From NCBI GenBank assembly GCA_021904315.1, contig CM038918.1, positions 15,329,349 to 15,393,348 of the forward strand: a stretch of DNA of 64,000 nt, given 5' to 3'. A program made the translations under genes and the position numbers. The notes under the pieces were generated by a model that searched no databases, was not told where the DNA came from, and worked only from the letters and a program-made list of their open reading frames with translations. Of the stretch, positions 15,755-27,353 are shown piece by piece; position 1 is the first letter of the stretch; the number at the start of each line of letters is the position of its first letter. This stretch comes from Sphagnum magellanicum. Its lineage: Eukaryota > Streptophyta > Sphagnopsida > Sphagnales > Sphagnaceae.

Positions 15755-16160
15755 ACTAGTGTAGCCTTTGCTGGTGGCTCAAGTGTGAACTGGTTAAACA
15801 ATTAACTTTTCCTTTCAAAACCATTTTTTCAATTTAATTGAAATTCCAATGACAACATTTACTCAAAATTCAATATTTCTCACACCTTAAGTCTAAAAAA
15901 TTTCAAATCGTTTTCATAAAATCGTATTCATCGAAGGCTTTTGAACAATACTAAAAGTGCACTCAAATTCCTTTACAGTGTTTAGTTTTGATTTAAATGA
16001 ATTTTCAGTCAAAACATTATTCAATAACTTTTCCATAAATACCTCAAAACATTATGAAACCAGATTGGTGCACCCCTACTCATCAAGGGCATTCGAATGG
16101 TACCAAAAGCATGGCAAAGAGAGTCATGGTTTGGGAGATCTCAACATGACAAACAAGGTG
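15755..16160 (+). repeat. Dispersed repeat family A, copy 1
   Basis: About 405 bp that aligns by eye with 35507-35930 from the opening ACTAGTGTAGCCT to the closing TTTGGGAGATC...ATGACAAACAA. Each copy is itself two diverged tandem halves of about 170 bp, both containing a TTTTGATTTAATTGAATTTTCAGT-like start and an AAGGGCTTTCCAACGGTACC-like end. It sits directly beyond the endonuclease end of the Helentron relic. No protein signature; probably a non-autonomous mobile element. Confidence 0.75.
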
Positions 16161-16324
16161 TGTTTCACACATTGGCCTTGCCATATATATGGTTTTATAT
16201 GCAAGAAGAAAAAACAATTCATGCAATTGATATTTTTTTACTCATATATTAAAAGAAGCAAAGTCATGGGTCTTTATGTCTTTTTTTCTTTTGTTAGGGA
16301 AGCAAAAGCGAAATACATGGTTTG

Positions 16325-16960
16325 GTAATTTGAATACAAAATATATTGGTTTATGGTTAATAAGCTTCTCTACTTTTTGATTGACATGTTGTTAAAATGA
16401 CATTATTTCATATATGGTTTAATTGTGAATTGTGAATTGTTATGCTTTCTAAAAAGCTCAAAGAAAGTTTACGTTAATACATATAACCTATTAGTTGTTT
16501 TGATGATGTCATGTTTTTCAATATGTCCACATTAAAATCACCTATGAATATTGTCGAGCAATGATGTGGAGCTTTTATATAAATGTCTTTTAATAGTTGA
16601 AGAAAACTTTGAATATGTGTCAAGTAGGGGTCTTATAAATAGCAACAACATGAATTCCTCTTCTTATGTTAATGTTGAAGGTTGCTGCAATAATTTCAAT
16701 ACCATTTTAATAATATGTTTCATGTGTATGTAATGTGTTATTTGCATTGTAAAACATAATAATGCCATGTCCATCATAACATGACAAAATTGAAAACTTG
16801 TGTTTGTTAATGTCACAATACATTCAAATTCCATACCTTTTTTATTTGTGTTTCATTAAGACATAACATATGTGATGATTGTAAATTAGGGTTAGCAATT
16901 ATATCATGGTAATGTTGATTGAGAGATCAAGTGTTTAAAGATTAAATAATTAGATATAAA
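16325..16960 (-). pseudogene. Helentron endonuclease (EEP) domain relic
   Basis: Apurinic-like nuclease module at the C-terminal end of the Helentron polyprotein. Visible pieces in minus-strand order are SSHMLCLNETQIKK (about 16878-16837, with the conserved metal-binding Glu in the NET context), GIHVVAIYKTP, IFIGDFNVDIL (about 16555-16523, the GDFN catalytic motif), and NSQLNHI (the late SQLDHIW motif, with Asp replaced by Asn). Stops and shifts separate the blocks. The family cleaves DNA, and in Helentrons it is thought to help strand processing. Confidence 0.72.
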
Positions 16961-17004
16961 GATCAAAAGTTTTTCAAGATTAGTAAAGGTAATTTCATAT
17001 TTTA

Positions 17005-18760
17005 CTTGTATTTCTTGTACCTTTGCTGTGATAGGTGTTCAATTATTTTGAATGGTGGATTAATTTTCATATAGGATCTTGTTGATCATTCTTGTGTGTT
17101 GTCCAATTTTTGGGTTCAAAAATTCAAAAAAAAATTCAAATGTTACATGTGAATATATTGTAGTTTTAAAAATCATTTAACACAATTAACAAGTCCATTA
17201 TTGGTGCAATAATTACATGCACATAACTCAATTAACATATTTGATTTCAAATGGAATTCATAATTTAATCCATTAGTTTTTCATGGATTTGTTTTAAATA
17301 ATGTGAAGTTAGGTGGACACATGTCATGTTTAATATCTTTTGCTTGGAAATAAGAAATTGGACCTATTGTTTCTTCAATTTTTTAATTTTTTTTTGTGTT
17401 ATCAAGTTGTTTTATTTGTATAAATGAGATGAGGAAATTTTGGAATAGATGGTGGAGATCTTAAATGTAATTTGTTAATTATATCAATATCTTGTTGTGT
17501 TTAATGAACTTCTCTAAATTTATTGAGGACTTCAATGAATTGTGTATCATGTTGTCGCATAACATGACATAATTCATAACACTTTATTTTGTTTTGCCAA
17601 AATTAATGCCCTTAAGTCCTTCATCTGTTGGTTGAAATACACATGAATCACGAATTGGTGGCATTTGATGGAAATCACTAGTTATCAAAACATCTAAATT
17701 TTCAAAAAAACCTATTATGTTTATGTTTAATTATTCATAATCTTTTATCAATGAATGAAAACATTTGATTACTAATCAATGATATTTCATCTAACACAAA
17801 CAATTATAATTGCATATATTGTTTTGCCAAAACATCATGTCTTTCATCACTTAGTGATTTAAAGTCATTGATTGATTTGTTTAATGGAATTGATTATCTT
17901 GAGTGCAATGCTGATCTAGTGATATTATATGCAACTTTTCTTGTGTATGCCATATTAAAAACTGTTTGTTTTGATGGATCTAAATCCTTGTTTTGTTTGA
18001 GGTAATATTGTATAAGACCTTGAATAATCACCATTAAAGTAAATGTTTTTCATGTTCCTACACTTCTAATCAAAAATATGGATAAAGTTCCATTTGGATT
18101 CATTTGTTTTTTATACAAAATGTCATAAAAAAGGACACATTGTTCTTCATTTAATGAACAAACCATGCTTGAAAACATGAAATATGGATGGATTTCATCT
18201 TTAAGTAATTGCAATGAATCAAACTGAAAATTGGTTGTTATTTGCTTTTAAATTCACATGAAATTCTAAATATATGTCACAATTTTCCACACCATGGAGA
18301 TTTGGTTTGATAACATCTAATACAAAATTTGTGTTTCTTTTAAAAGAATTGATATGGTCTTCATAATTTGGAAAATTTTCCATCCATAATGTGTCCTTGT
18401 TTTCAACAACCAATCTATTTATTATTAACTCTATTACGTCCCAATCAACTTTTGTAATGTTTGTAGTTTTAACACCAAATGTATTCATGAATTTATTTTG
18501 AACTGATTGAATGGACAATTCTTTTGTTTTATAAACATCATGCCAAGTTGAATATGTTTGCTTTTGGGACATTTTATTCATTACAAAAGGTGAAAATAAT
18601 AATAGCAATTCTTTAGAATGGTTTTTAAGATCTCTGTGTTTATTGAAACCAACTCCATGAACAACATTTGATTTTTTGTATTTTTTTAAGGTTTTGATAT
18701 CATAATTTGTAACAAATTGAATAAGTGAAATATGAATAATGAAGTAGGTCAATTGATATA
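17005..18760 (-). pseudogene. Helentron SF1/Pif1-like helicase relic
   Basis: Would unwind the donor strand during rolling-circle transposition. In order: a central linker (177-codon frame 18752-18219, with NKMSQKQTYSTWHDVY); LNEEQCVLFYDILYKK before motif I; the Walker A region SVGT-stop-KTFTLM near 18065-18040, where TGA replaces the Gly codon of GKT; MAYTRKVAYNI; motif II FVLDEISLISNQM (about 17805-17770); DFHQMPPIRDS; CYELCHVMRQHDTQFIEVLNKFR (about 17570-17500); a late NPKIGQHTRM block near 17100. The final motifs, normally FPIQLA...SQG and ALSR, are absent: sequence passes from about 17010 straight into the endonuclease, indicating an internal deletion. Confidence 0.82.
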
Positions 18761-19039
18761 TGAATTAATTATTGATGAACATCATATAATTGTGGCAATG
18801 AATGGCAATTTTTTCAACATGTGATGAGGTTTCAAAATGAAAGCTCTTTCTAAGGATGTATTAATAAATTAGAATGATCTTGATGCATGGTGTAATGGTA
18901 ATGAAAGTATTAAATAAACACCTAACTATGCAAACATTTGTTGAACATTAAAACAAACAATACCCTTTTGTTGAATGCGTTGAAAAGTTTCTAGTTTTTC
19001 TTACCTTACAATTTTCAAGCATGGTGTGTAATTATTTTT

Positions 19040-20900
19040 ATCTACTTTGGTTAGATAAGATGTATAATAACTTGATGTAGCATATGGATCCAACATGAAT
19101 TGTGCATTAGTATTTGTTTGCCAACGTTTACCAATAGATCTTCCATATGCATTTGTATATATATCTTTTGGATTTTGTTTTTTAAAAAAATGTTGGTTTT
19201 TGTAATCTAGATCTCAAAGTTAATGTGTAAGTTTGTTCCTCCATTTGTAATATGTTTAGAAAGTCATCAAATGATATGTCTTGTCCCATGTCCATTTCAT
19301 TTAATTTGTTAAAAATAAATTGTGTTTTGAGTTGCAATTTTTTGTTTGGATTTAATAATGGACATAATATTTGTGTGCTACAAAGTGGTGATAATGGGAA
19401 GTGAAACCTACACACAAGTTGGTTTTTTTCATGACAAGGTCGTTATGATGGTGAAGTTAGCTTTTACATAAATTTACAAACAATAAAAATTTGTCACAAG
19501 TTACATAATTATCAACAAATGATTGTATTTCATCAATTGATTCCATATATCAATGCATCTTTTATCCATAAAAGTCCATGATCGTATTCACTTCCTCTAG
19601 CTTGAAACTTTGTTACAAAAAAATAATCTTATACTTGTTTAAATAATGTATTTGTTGATTGTAATAACTTGTAAAAATTTTCATTCTATGGTCATAATAT
19701 CATGCACCAGTTATTAGATTTCCCTTAACAAGTTCATAAATATGTTTATCTTCATGTTGAATGTGTGTACTACTTATGTTATGAGAATCTTTTAATTCAT
19801 GAAATATTTCTATTAAATTTACCCATTTGCTTTCAGCATTTGTGAAAGTGACAACAAATGTTAGGGGTCCAAGTTGACAAATCATTACAAAAACATTTTT
19901 TCTAAGGTGGTGCAAATAATCTAGAAAAGTACAAATACTTTTAATTTCCCTACATCCTAATTTTGAATTCAATATCTTATGTAAATTAGGTTTATCAATA
20001 ACATTTTTCATAATAAGATGTTGGCCTCGTAATTGTGCCTTACAAACACAAACCCAAGATGATGATAGAACAAAATGAATCAAAACTTTGATGATTTTAA
20101 AAAATACATTTGCCATGTGATTTGCAAATTTTTTATTTACACTAATTAATTTTGCTTTTACAAATTTTTGGTAGGAAAGATTTTGATTATAATTCAAATG
20201 ATTATGTTTTTCCAAAAACTAAAGTACTTACGTAATTTTATTGTTCACCCTTCACATTTCAAAATAACCCTAATGGTGGGAATTTTTTCACTAAGAACCA
20301 CAAAAATAAACTTCCATGTGTGATCAAATATTTGTTCAATTTTTAAAAAAAATTGTATTAATGAATTTATTGGTGTATTTTCTATTACCTCTTCAAAATA
20401 ATCCATGTATTATCCTTATTTATAGCATTATCAAATTTTGTAGGTTCATTTTTATTATTATCTTATTTGATTCAAATAAGTTTGCACAATTTTTTCTTAT
20501 TGATAACTTTTGTTTCTTTGTAAATTGGGGTATTACAAAAATCATGCAATGCTTTTCATTACGACTTTAGGTCACACATAACTTGACAAATAAGTAGATT
20601 TATATTCCAATTTTCTTTCAATGCAAACCATAATTGTTGATTCACAAGTTACAATAAAATAGTTTGTATTTTGTTAACATTTGCTGGAACATTAACAATA
20701 CCACTTTGAATGCCATATTGACCCCAACCATGTTTAATTGGTAGAGTTGTGCAAATGCCATTCGGGGTGCTACAAAACGTTCTTCTAATTGATTTTATGC
20801 AATAACAAAAGAAATTTTGCTTTCATTATAGATGTGTTTACACATTAAAATGACACTATTAATTTTGTTAGTATTCAATAATTGTTAGCAACTCTTGCAA
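19040..20900 (-). pseudogene. Helentron N-terminal and Rep (HUH) domain relic
   Basis: The part that would nick and join DNA ends. LEERFVAPRMAFAQLYQL (about 20790-20740) is the conserved block upstream of Rep. The 171-codon frame 20215-19700 holds the Helitron-like N domain (FVMICQLGPLTFVVTFTNAESKW, then IYELVKGNLITGA). Next, 19607-19565 reads FQARGSEYDHGLLW, the HUH site with the first His changed to Tyr. Then come CRFHFPLSP...ILCPL (from 19415) and DISFDDFLNILQM. AQFMLDPYATSSYYTSYLTK (19110-19050) has the two catalytic Tyr in Y-x3-Y-x2-K spacing. Several stops interrupt it, so it is inactive. Confidence 0.85.
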
Positions 20901-22100
20901 ATTAACACAATATCAAGTTATAATGTTTTATCAATAGGAATGATTGATTCCATTGGTGACATTGATTTGATCTTTCTTACCCCCATAATTTGCATTTTGT
21001 TCCATAATCTTCAAATGTGTTGTAATATTTGGTTGTCATTAAGATTTAAGTTATAATGTGAATGTTGGAAATTTTTAATTATGTTTTGAATAAATTGGTT
21101 TGTGTTGTCGGTTAACATGGATTGTAACGTTGCATTTGGACATTATATTTTTTCATTTGAATCTTTGTCTTTTGTTTACTAAATTTAACGCTTGAGATGT
21201 TTTGTTTTTGAAATTTTTGTTTTTGTTAATTTCCTTTATCTTTTTTGTTATTTTTCATTTAAATATTTTGTTGATGTTATAAATTTGGTTTTATCATGTT
21301 TTCATCATTTTGGAATTTGTTTATATTTATGTCTTCCTTTACATCATAATTTAGATTAACATTTTGATTATGAAGGTTTTGTTCTTTTGTTGTTAAAATA
21401 GAATTTTTGTTTTGAATTGTAATTGGGATAATGTATTTATATGCAATTTTTATTTTATTTTTTTTGGTCGTAAATATTTCAAATGTCATTGTACTTGAAT
21501 TGGATTTAAATTTATATCTTTACATCATTCATAAAATAACTTTGTAATGTTTTTTATAATGAGGTTAGGAAAGTTTTTATCAAGTTCAAATAAATATTCA
21601 TCTTTAGTGTCCAAGGTTTTGATTTTGGATGTTTGAAAATAATTAATTTTTTTTTTTTCAATCATGTCCAATGTTGATTTATTTGTCAAGGTGTTAAATT
21701 CAAGTTTGCATGTTCTTTTTGAAATGTACTTATTTGAGTTGTTGATAGTGGGTTTTCAAGTTTTATATTGGTCATAATTTAAGAGTTCAAATAATTTATT
21801 AATTTTATCCATAACTTAAGAGTCCAAATAACTTATTTATTTTGGAACATTTTTTTGTCTTTTGAATTTTTATCAAAAAAATGTTCAAGTTGTTTGAATG
21901 GTCTCTTTGTTTAAGATAATATGCAAAGATTTGATGAATTTTGGTTGTAACTTATTTGTTCTTTTTCTAAAGTTAAATCATAGAAGGATGGAACAGGTTT
22001 TCTTTTCAAATGGAATATTATTGTTAAAATTTGGTCCCTATTTTGTTTTTGAAATTTCACTTTGCAAATTGGATGAAATTATCATTTCAATAGGTTCAAA
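20900..22100. other. AT-rich interval inside the Helentron relic
   Basis: Probably the linker between OTU and Rep blocks. Only a 70-codon Asn/Lys-rich minus-strand frame (21489-21277) is open, and it shows no motif. Long T and A runs suggest heavy decay. Confidence 0.4.
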
Positions 22101-22103
22101 ATG

Positions 22104-22394
22104 TTAATTCCCAAAAGCCAAATGCATTAAAAATGTTGGATTATATTCTTCTTCACATTCCATCATTATTCTAGCACTCATTTTGTAACATACATATATT
22201 GATCTTTGTAAGTATTGTGATATCCAAAAGACTGTTATCAAATCTCCCCAAAGGCCACAATTAGTTGTATTTCGTGACATTTTGTTGAAATATGTTTCTT
22301 TAGTTGAAACTTGGTTGTTCTGTAAGTCATGCAAATTTTTTGGATTCAATTCTAATTGTCTATAACACATGGCAAGTGGTGTTTGCATGAGCAA
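22104..22394 (-). pseudogene. OTU-like cysteine protease fragment of the Helentron
   Basis: A 96-codon frame. YFNKMSRNTTNCGLWGDLITVFWISQYLQRSIYV resembles the second half of OTU deubiquitinase-fold proteases (YLxxMxxxGTWGxxIxLxAxSxxLxRxIxV), and it is followed by PTFLMHLAFGNSQHFEPI, where the conserved HFEP-type His is expected. The Cys-containing N-terminal half was not found further upstream, so only the C-terminal part is visible. It lies upstream of Rep in the same direction. OTU proteases occur in Helentrons of other organisms; what they do there is not settled. Confidence 0.68.
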
Positions 22395-22399
22395 ACAAT

Positions 22400-25190
22400 T
22401 TCTAAAATAATTTATAGCATTAATTTATAATGAAAAAAAGGGGCTCCAAATTTTTTAACATATATGATATAAAATCAAATAAATAATCACTAGCTTTATA
22501 CACATAATTAGAAATACTCTTAATTGATATGAATGTAAAACATCATCAATATTTGTACATGATTCCATGTTTATTATTTTAATATCAATTATCAAAATGT
22601 GAAAATTTGAATAATTTGATGATTAAAATTTATATATTTTGAATTTGGTATATGCATTGAGGTTTAAGGTTAATATCAAAAATCTAATAAAAAATTAACT
22701 ATCATAATTATGACCAGAACATAAAATGTCAAAAGATTTGACTAACAAACATTTGGAAGATTGCATGGAATATGTGTTTTGTAAAAATGATTCAAAATCG
22801 TAAAATGATAGTTGAATAGATTATTTAACCATTGTAACATTAGTAGAAATCTTCAAATATATGACTGAATTTATAACTAATATTCCAATCATAAAGGACA
22901 AAAATGATTAATAACTTTAAAGCTATTATGAAAAAGTTGTTTACAACAATAGTCATTTAGTACATGATGTGGAAATTATCATCTATTAGTCATACAAGAC
23001 ATATGTGAAGTCATTAGTGATAGTTTAATCATTGTTTAATTGTTTTTTATCATTTATAAATTAGACCCAAAAACTTGGGGAACATTATTTTTGAAATTTA
23101 TAATATTTATCATTATACATTTATTATATATGTAATATAACATAATATAAATATTTATTTCTATTTTTAAAATCTCTTTATTTTTCATTTTATCAATTAT
23201 TGACACATGTCACCACCTAACCTAGGTAGTCATTTGTGAAGTTTGATTTTTGGACCTCAAGGATGGAGTTCAACTCCTTTACCACCAAGCCACCCCATTT
23301 GTTGTGTAAATAATCTAATGTTTATTCTATTTAAACCCAACTTCATTTAAACATTACACAAAACTTCAAATTTAATAATTCATATCTTATTCATAAATTT
23401 TCCAAATGAAAAAAATTGAAAATTTATTCACAAATTTCTTTCACTAATGTACACAACTATATAATTTATTTTAAAAAAATTTAAATTCAATTCAAAAGAA
23501 AATTATTTGAATTTTGTTATTGAATAACATTTCAATGACCATGATTTGGAAAAATTAAATTCAAACACATGATGTGTAAATGAAAAAACCTTTATGGCTA
23601 ATGCATGAATAAATAAAATATATCTTTCATATTTGAAACCTTCATTTGGTTTAGGAATTTATATTTACAATTTTGTTTCCAATATATCATAATTTTATTA
23701 ATAAATTTTAATTTAGGTGTATGAATCCATATAAATTATCCACATAAAATATTTATTAATGGATCAGAAGTCAATTATATATATAATGATTTAATATTAA
23801 TCATATTAAATATAAGAAATATATTTAATTTAATATTAATTAATTAGTATAAAAATATTGACTATTTATCTGAAATTATAATTTTTATTCAATTTTTACA
23901 CATATAATTATAATATAATTGTGTAATAATATTTTTTACACGTGTAAAATAATAATTTTATTTTTGTACATATATTATATAATTTTTAATTTTAATTTAT
24001 GGTAAAAAAATAATGTAAAAATAAATTATATATTTCCCACATCTTAAATTTTTATTTTAAAAAAATTAAAGCAAAAAGAATATTTATAATATATCATACT
24101 TTTACCATTAAATTTATTTCAATGTTTAGTATTTAATTTAATCACCTTGAATATTTAAAATGGATTATATATCAAGTATATTTTAAAAAAATGTAATAAA
24201 CATTTTTATAATACCTATATGTATAATGTTAATAAAAGTTAGTTCCTTACATGTTGTAATTTGTTATGTTCATTTGTACTCATATTAAATTACTAAGAAT
24301 CATTTTTGAACCATTGTAAAACAATTATAAAACCACATTATTTTTGTAATGACACATCATTTTGTTTACGTCATTTTTATAGTTATTCTTTAGTCATGTT
24401 TGAAAATGATTTTATCTTAATCACATTTTCAAGTGATATCTTGAATATATCCACATCATTTTGTCATCAATCATGGATGTTATATGGGTGAAAACCTATA
24501 ATGAAAAATCGATGTCATCTTCCTATTACCACATCATCATCTTTTAATCAAATGCATCACTAATATATATGACTACAACTTTTTCCATATAGGATTTGAA
24601 ATATTATGTTATGACTATAGTCAATTATGTAATTGTTTGGGACATCTAGTCATTGATTTCTTGGTTGCAAAGGACATAACTCCTTTTAATGTATGCCTTA
24701 ACAATGATAAACTTTAAGTTCTAAAAGTTAAAAAATCCTTGAATCCAAAATTTTTAAAAATTTCAAAATCCTAACCCTAAAAACTCAAAAATTTAAAACC
24801 CCAAACTAGCAATCCATTTTCCATGAATCAACAAAAGAAAACAAAAGCATATGTATAAGGAAACAAAAAATTATCTATAAATTTTTAAAAAATATGTTGT
24901 ATAATGGGATTACAATGTTTTTAAACTTGATATTACTTATTTTATTTTCAAAGAAATACCTATATAAACTAATAGGATATGAATAATCAATTACTATGTA
25001 AGCACAAACTTATAATGAAGATACAAAAAAAATGACCATTATGAGGTTGGTGTTATTCTAGTTCATGGGAATATAAATAATAATCCCAATGACAATATCT
25101 ATAATTTGCATTGTTCTCAATAGATAAACTTGAGCGTTCACCAAATCTGCACTTTAAAAAATCCAAATGTTCATCAATTTTGTAGGAAGT
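22400..25190. other. Very AT-rich spacer, no gene
   Basis: Roughly four fifths A+T by eye, with many stops in all frames. The only item of note is a tRNA-like/SINE-head segment at about 23240-23300. Nothing else can be supported. Confidence 0.55.
23240..23300 (-). repeat. tRNA-derived SINE head, candidate
   Basis: On the minus strand, TGGCTTGGTGGTAAAGG matches the RNA polymerase III A-box pattern. It is followed by GAGTTGAACTCC and GAGGTCC, an arrangement seen at the start of plant tRNA-derived SINEs. A clear B-box and a 3' tail are not found, so this may be a truncated copy or chance. Confidence 0.3.
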
Positions 25191-25193
25191 TGT

Positions 25194-26148
25194 TCATTTG
25201 TAAAATTCAAATTTTTCCTCTTGAAGAATGTTGTATCCAATGACCTCTTCTATGGGATTCAAAGAAAAATAACCGTGTGCCTTGATGTCCTTGAACTTTC
25301 GGAAATAATTTGCATGACTATTCTTGTACTCATGTAGAATGAACAAAAGTATGCTTGTAATTGTTTCAATCCAAAGACCTTTCAAAAAAAAGTATGGGTA
25401 ATATTGTTTGTTTTTATGATCATGCACTAGATGGAAATCTTTTGGGGCACTTCTCAAATTCCCTTGCAAGTGTTATAGTAATAATTTGGTGAATTTAATA
25501 ACAATTTCAAATTTGTAAAATTACATTTTTTGCAAACCATTTCAAAAGGTGCCATACTTGGAAATGTTAGAGTTAGCATGCCCAAGATCTGCACAAACAA
25601 TTTTGGAATGTATCAAATGTTTTTACAAACTTCCACACTAAAACAAAACTATAAACCCACACACCTTACAAAAAAAATTGCACATAAAAGAAAAGAAGGT
25701 TAAACAAACATTCAAAATTACCTCCAAGTTTAGTTCAGAAACTTGTTTCATTGGTCAAAGCTTTGTGGACTAGTTTGAGTTGTTCATGAGCTTTTGTGTT
25801 TGGAATTAAAGTGAGGATGATGGAATTTGAGGTTGATATTAATTTCACCTCATCTTTCATAGTAGATGAAACATTTTTTAGAAGAATTGTGGTTGGTACA
25901 TTTGTTGCAAACATATCTACCAACTTGTAAGTAGAAGAAAATTCTTTTCAAAGGGAAAGAGTTTTGATATCTTCCGATCGTGTCCTGTTAACATCAGAAA
26001 GTTTATATTTTTGGTTCATTAAACCATGAACTTGCATGACCATGACAATAATATAAGCAACATCATGTTGAACTCTATGAGCTATAAATTTTATAATCGA
26101 ATGGTGACACATAAACATGAGTTGAATAGGGAAAATAAAAATTTCCAC
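25194..26148 (-). other. Unrecognised minus-strand coding-like fragments
   Basis: Open frames at 25469-25194 (91 codons, with HGYFSLNPIEEVIGYNILQEEKFEFYK), 25923-25735 and 26148-25948 lie in one direction and have less biased composition than the flanks. The Copia element at 26214 inserted just upstream, and sequence with similar texture resumes at 31692. I do not recognise the family; an older transposon or gene relic split by the Copia insertion is plausible. Confidence 0.25.
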
Positions 26149-26208
26149 AATTTCAGTACAGATGAATTGGCATTAATTACATGAGGAATATTCCCATGCT
26201 TGTATTTT

Positions 26209-26213
26209 GATTT
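26209..26213. repeat. Target site duplication GATTT (left)
   Basis: Five bases immediately before the 5' LTR, identical to 31687-31691 immediately after the 3' LTR. This is the length Copia integrases generate. Confidence 0.85.
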
Positions 26214-26687
26214 TGTTAGAAATATTATTCGTTTCTAATTCTCAATATTGATGAATGTGTTAAATATTCATCAAAAGGATGAATAATATTCACATAATTG
26301 TAGTAGTGAGGTTAGGGTTTAGAAATGGAAACTATTTAGGGCTTGCTAGCGGCTAAGGTTAGGGTTAGGGTTTGGTGGCGGCTAGGGTTAGGTAGCGGCT
26401 AGGGTTAGGGCTTGGTGGTAGTTAGGTTAGGGTTAAGTGGCGGCTACTTTAGGTTTAAGAGATAGTATATAATGGAGTGGTTTTGAATAATATTTCATTC
26501 TTTCCTTTCATGGTTTTTGAGTGCACATAGAACCTTCAAGCTTTGTTACTTGTTGCAAGTCATAGTTTTGTGATTGTAGCATTTGAAACATACAACCTTT
26601 GTAATCTTCTTGTTAGTTAATACAATTGTTCCATTTCATGAACCTTGAATCTTTCATTTTTTGCTTGTTTTCAAGTTGTTTCCAATA
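26214..26687 (+). repeat. Copia 5' LTR (474 bp)
   Basis: Starts TGTTAGAAATATTATT and ends TTTCCAATA. It contains a GGCGGCTAGGGTTAGGG-type minisatellite at about 26340-26455, a TATATAAT box near 26468 in both LTRs, and the downstream GGTTATGGGCCCA stretch where the primer-binding site should lie. I cannot assign that stretch to a particular tRNA with confidence. Confidence 0.9.
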
Positions 26688-27353
26688 GGTTATGGGCCCA
26701 CACCAAACAAGAGAAAAGACATTGTGTTAAAACAAGAAGTAATGAAAGATTTTGAGCTTGTATTGCATTAAAAAAAAAAAAAGAATCCTTTTTGAAAGAA
26801 GGAGTTTTAGTTTGCAAAGTGAGTGGGAGTTCATTTCCAAGTGGTGGCATACAAGGAGCTTGCAACTTTTCCAAGTGAGTGGGAGGTGTGGAAGAGACTT
26901 CTTTAAAGTGTTCTAGGATCTCAAGTGTGGAAGAGTGTTCTTCAAGTCTTTAAGTTTCAAGTTTTAAAGTTCAAAGTGTGTGAAAGAAAGTTTTTCAAGT
27001 TGTTGAGGGTTTCAACATTAAAGTTTGAGAAAGTGTGGAAGAGAGTTCTTCAAATTGTTGAAAGTTTCAACTTGCAAGATTAAGGTGTGTGCAAGAAAGG
27101 TTTTCAAGTTGTTAAAAGCTTCAAATTTCAAGTGTGTCAAAGAGAGTTCTTTGTCAATGTTATAAGTTTCAAGTCAAATTTCAAGTTTGTGCAAGCAAGT
27201 TTTTTAAGTGTTTGAAGGTTTCTTGTAAATGTTTTGTTTTGTGACATATAACAATTAAGTGGGAGAGATTTCAAGTGAGGTTTTCAAACATTAGCAAGTT
27301 TTTCAACTTGAAATTTTCCCACTTGCAATTCATTTGAATAGAAAAGACATAGA

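Larger units (their letters stand above)
16325..22395 (-). mobile_element. Degenerate Helentron/Helitron2 element (OTU - Rep - helicase - endonuclease)
   Basis: A rolling-circle transposon relic read 22395 to 16325 on the minus strand. Four recognisable domains occur in the same orientation, each broken by stops and frameshifts: OTU-like cysteine protease, Helitron N-terminal/Rep with HUH site, SF1 (Pif1-like) helicase, and an exonuclease-endonuclease-phosphatase type nuclease. Rep plus helicase defines Helitrons. The extra nuclease and OTU domains define the Helentron (Helitron2) branch, known mainly from animals, fungi and oomycetes. Ordinary plant Helitrons carry Rep/Hel and sometimes RPA. 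Terminal signals and insertion site were not identified. The element is inactive. The single-domain entries below give the evidence. Confidence 0.85.

Noticed and set aside
16551..16733. Plus-strand 60-codon frame
   Set aside because: Lies opposite the Helentron endonuclease text on the minus strand.
21898..22107. Plus-strand 69-codon frame
   Set aside because: Low-complexity Phe/Leu/Lys text in decayed Helentron sequence.
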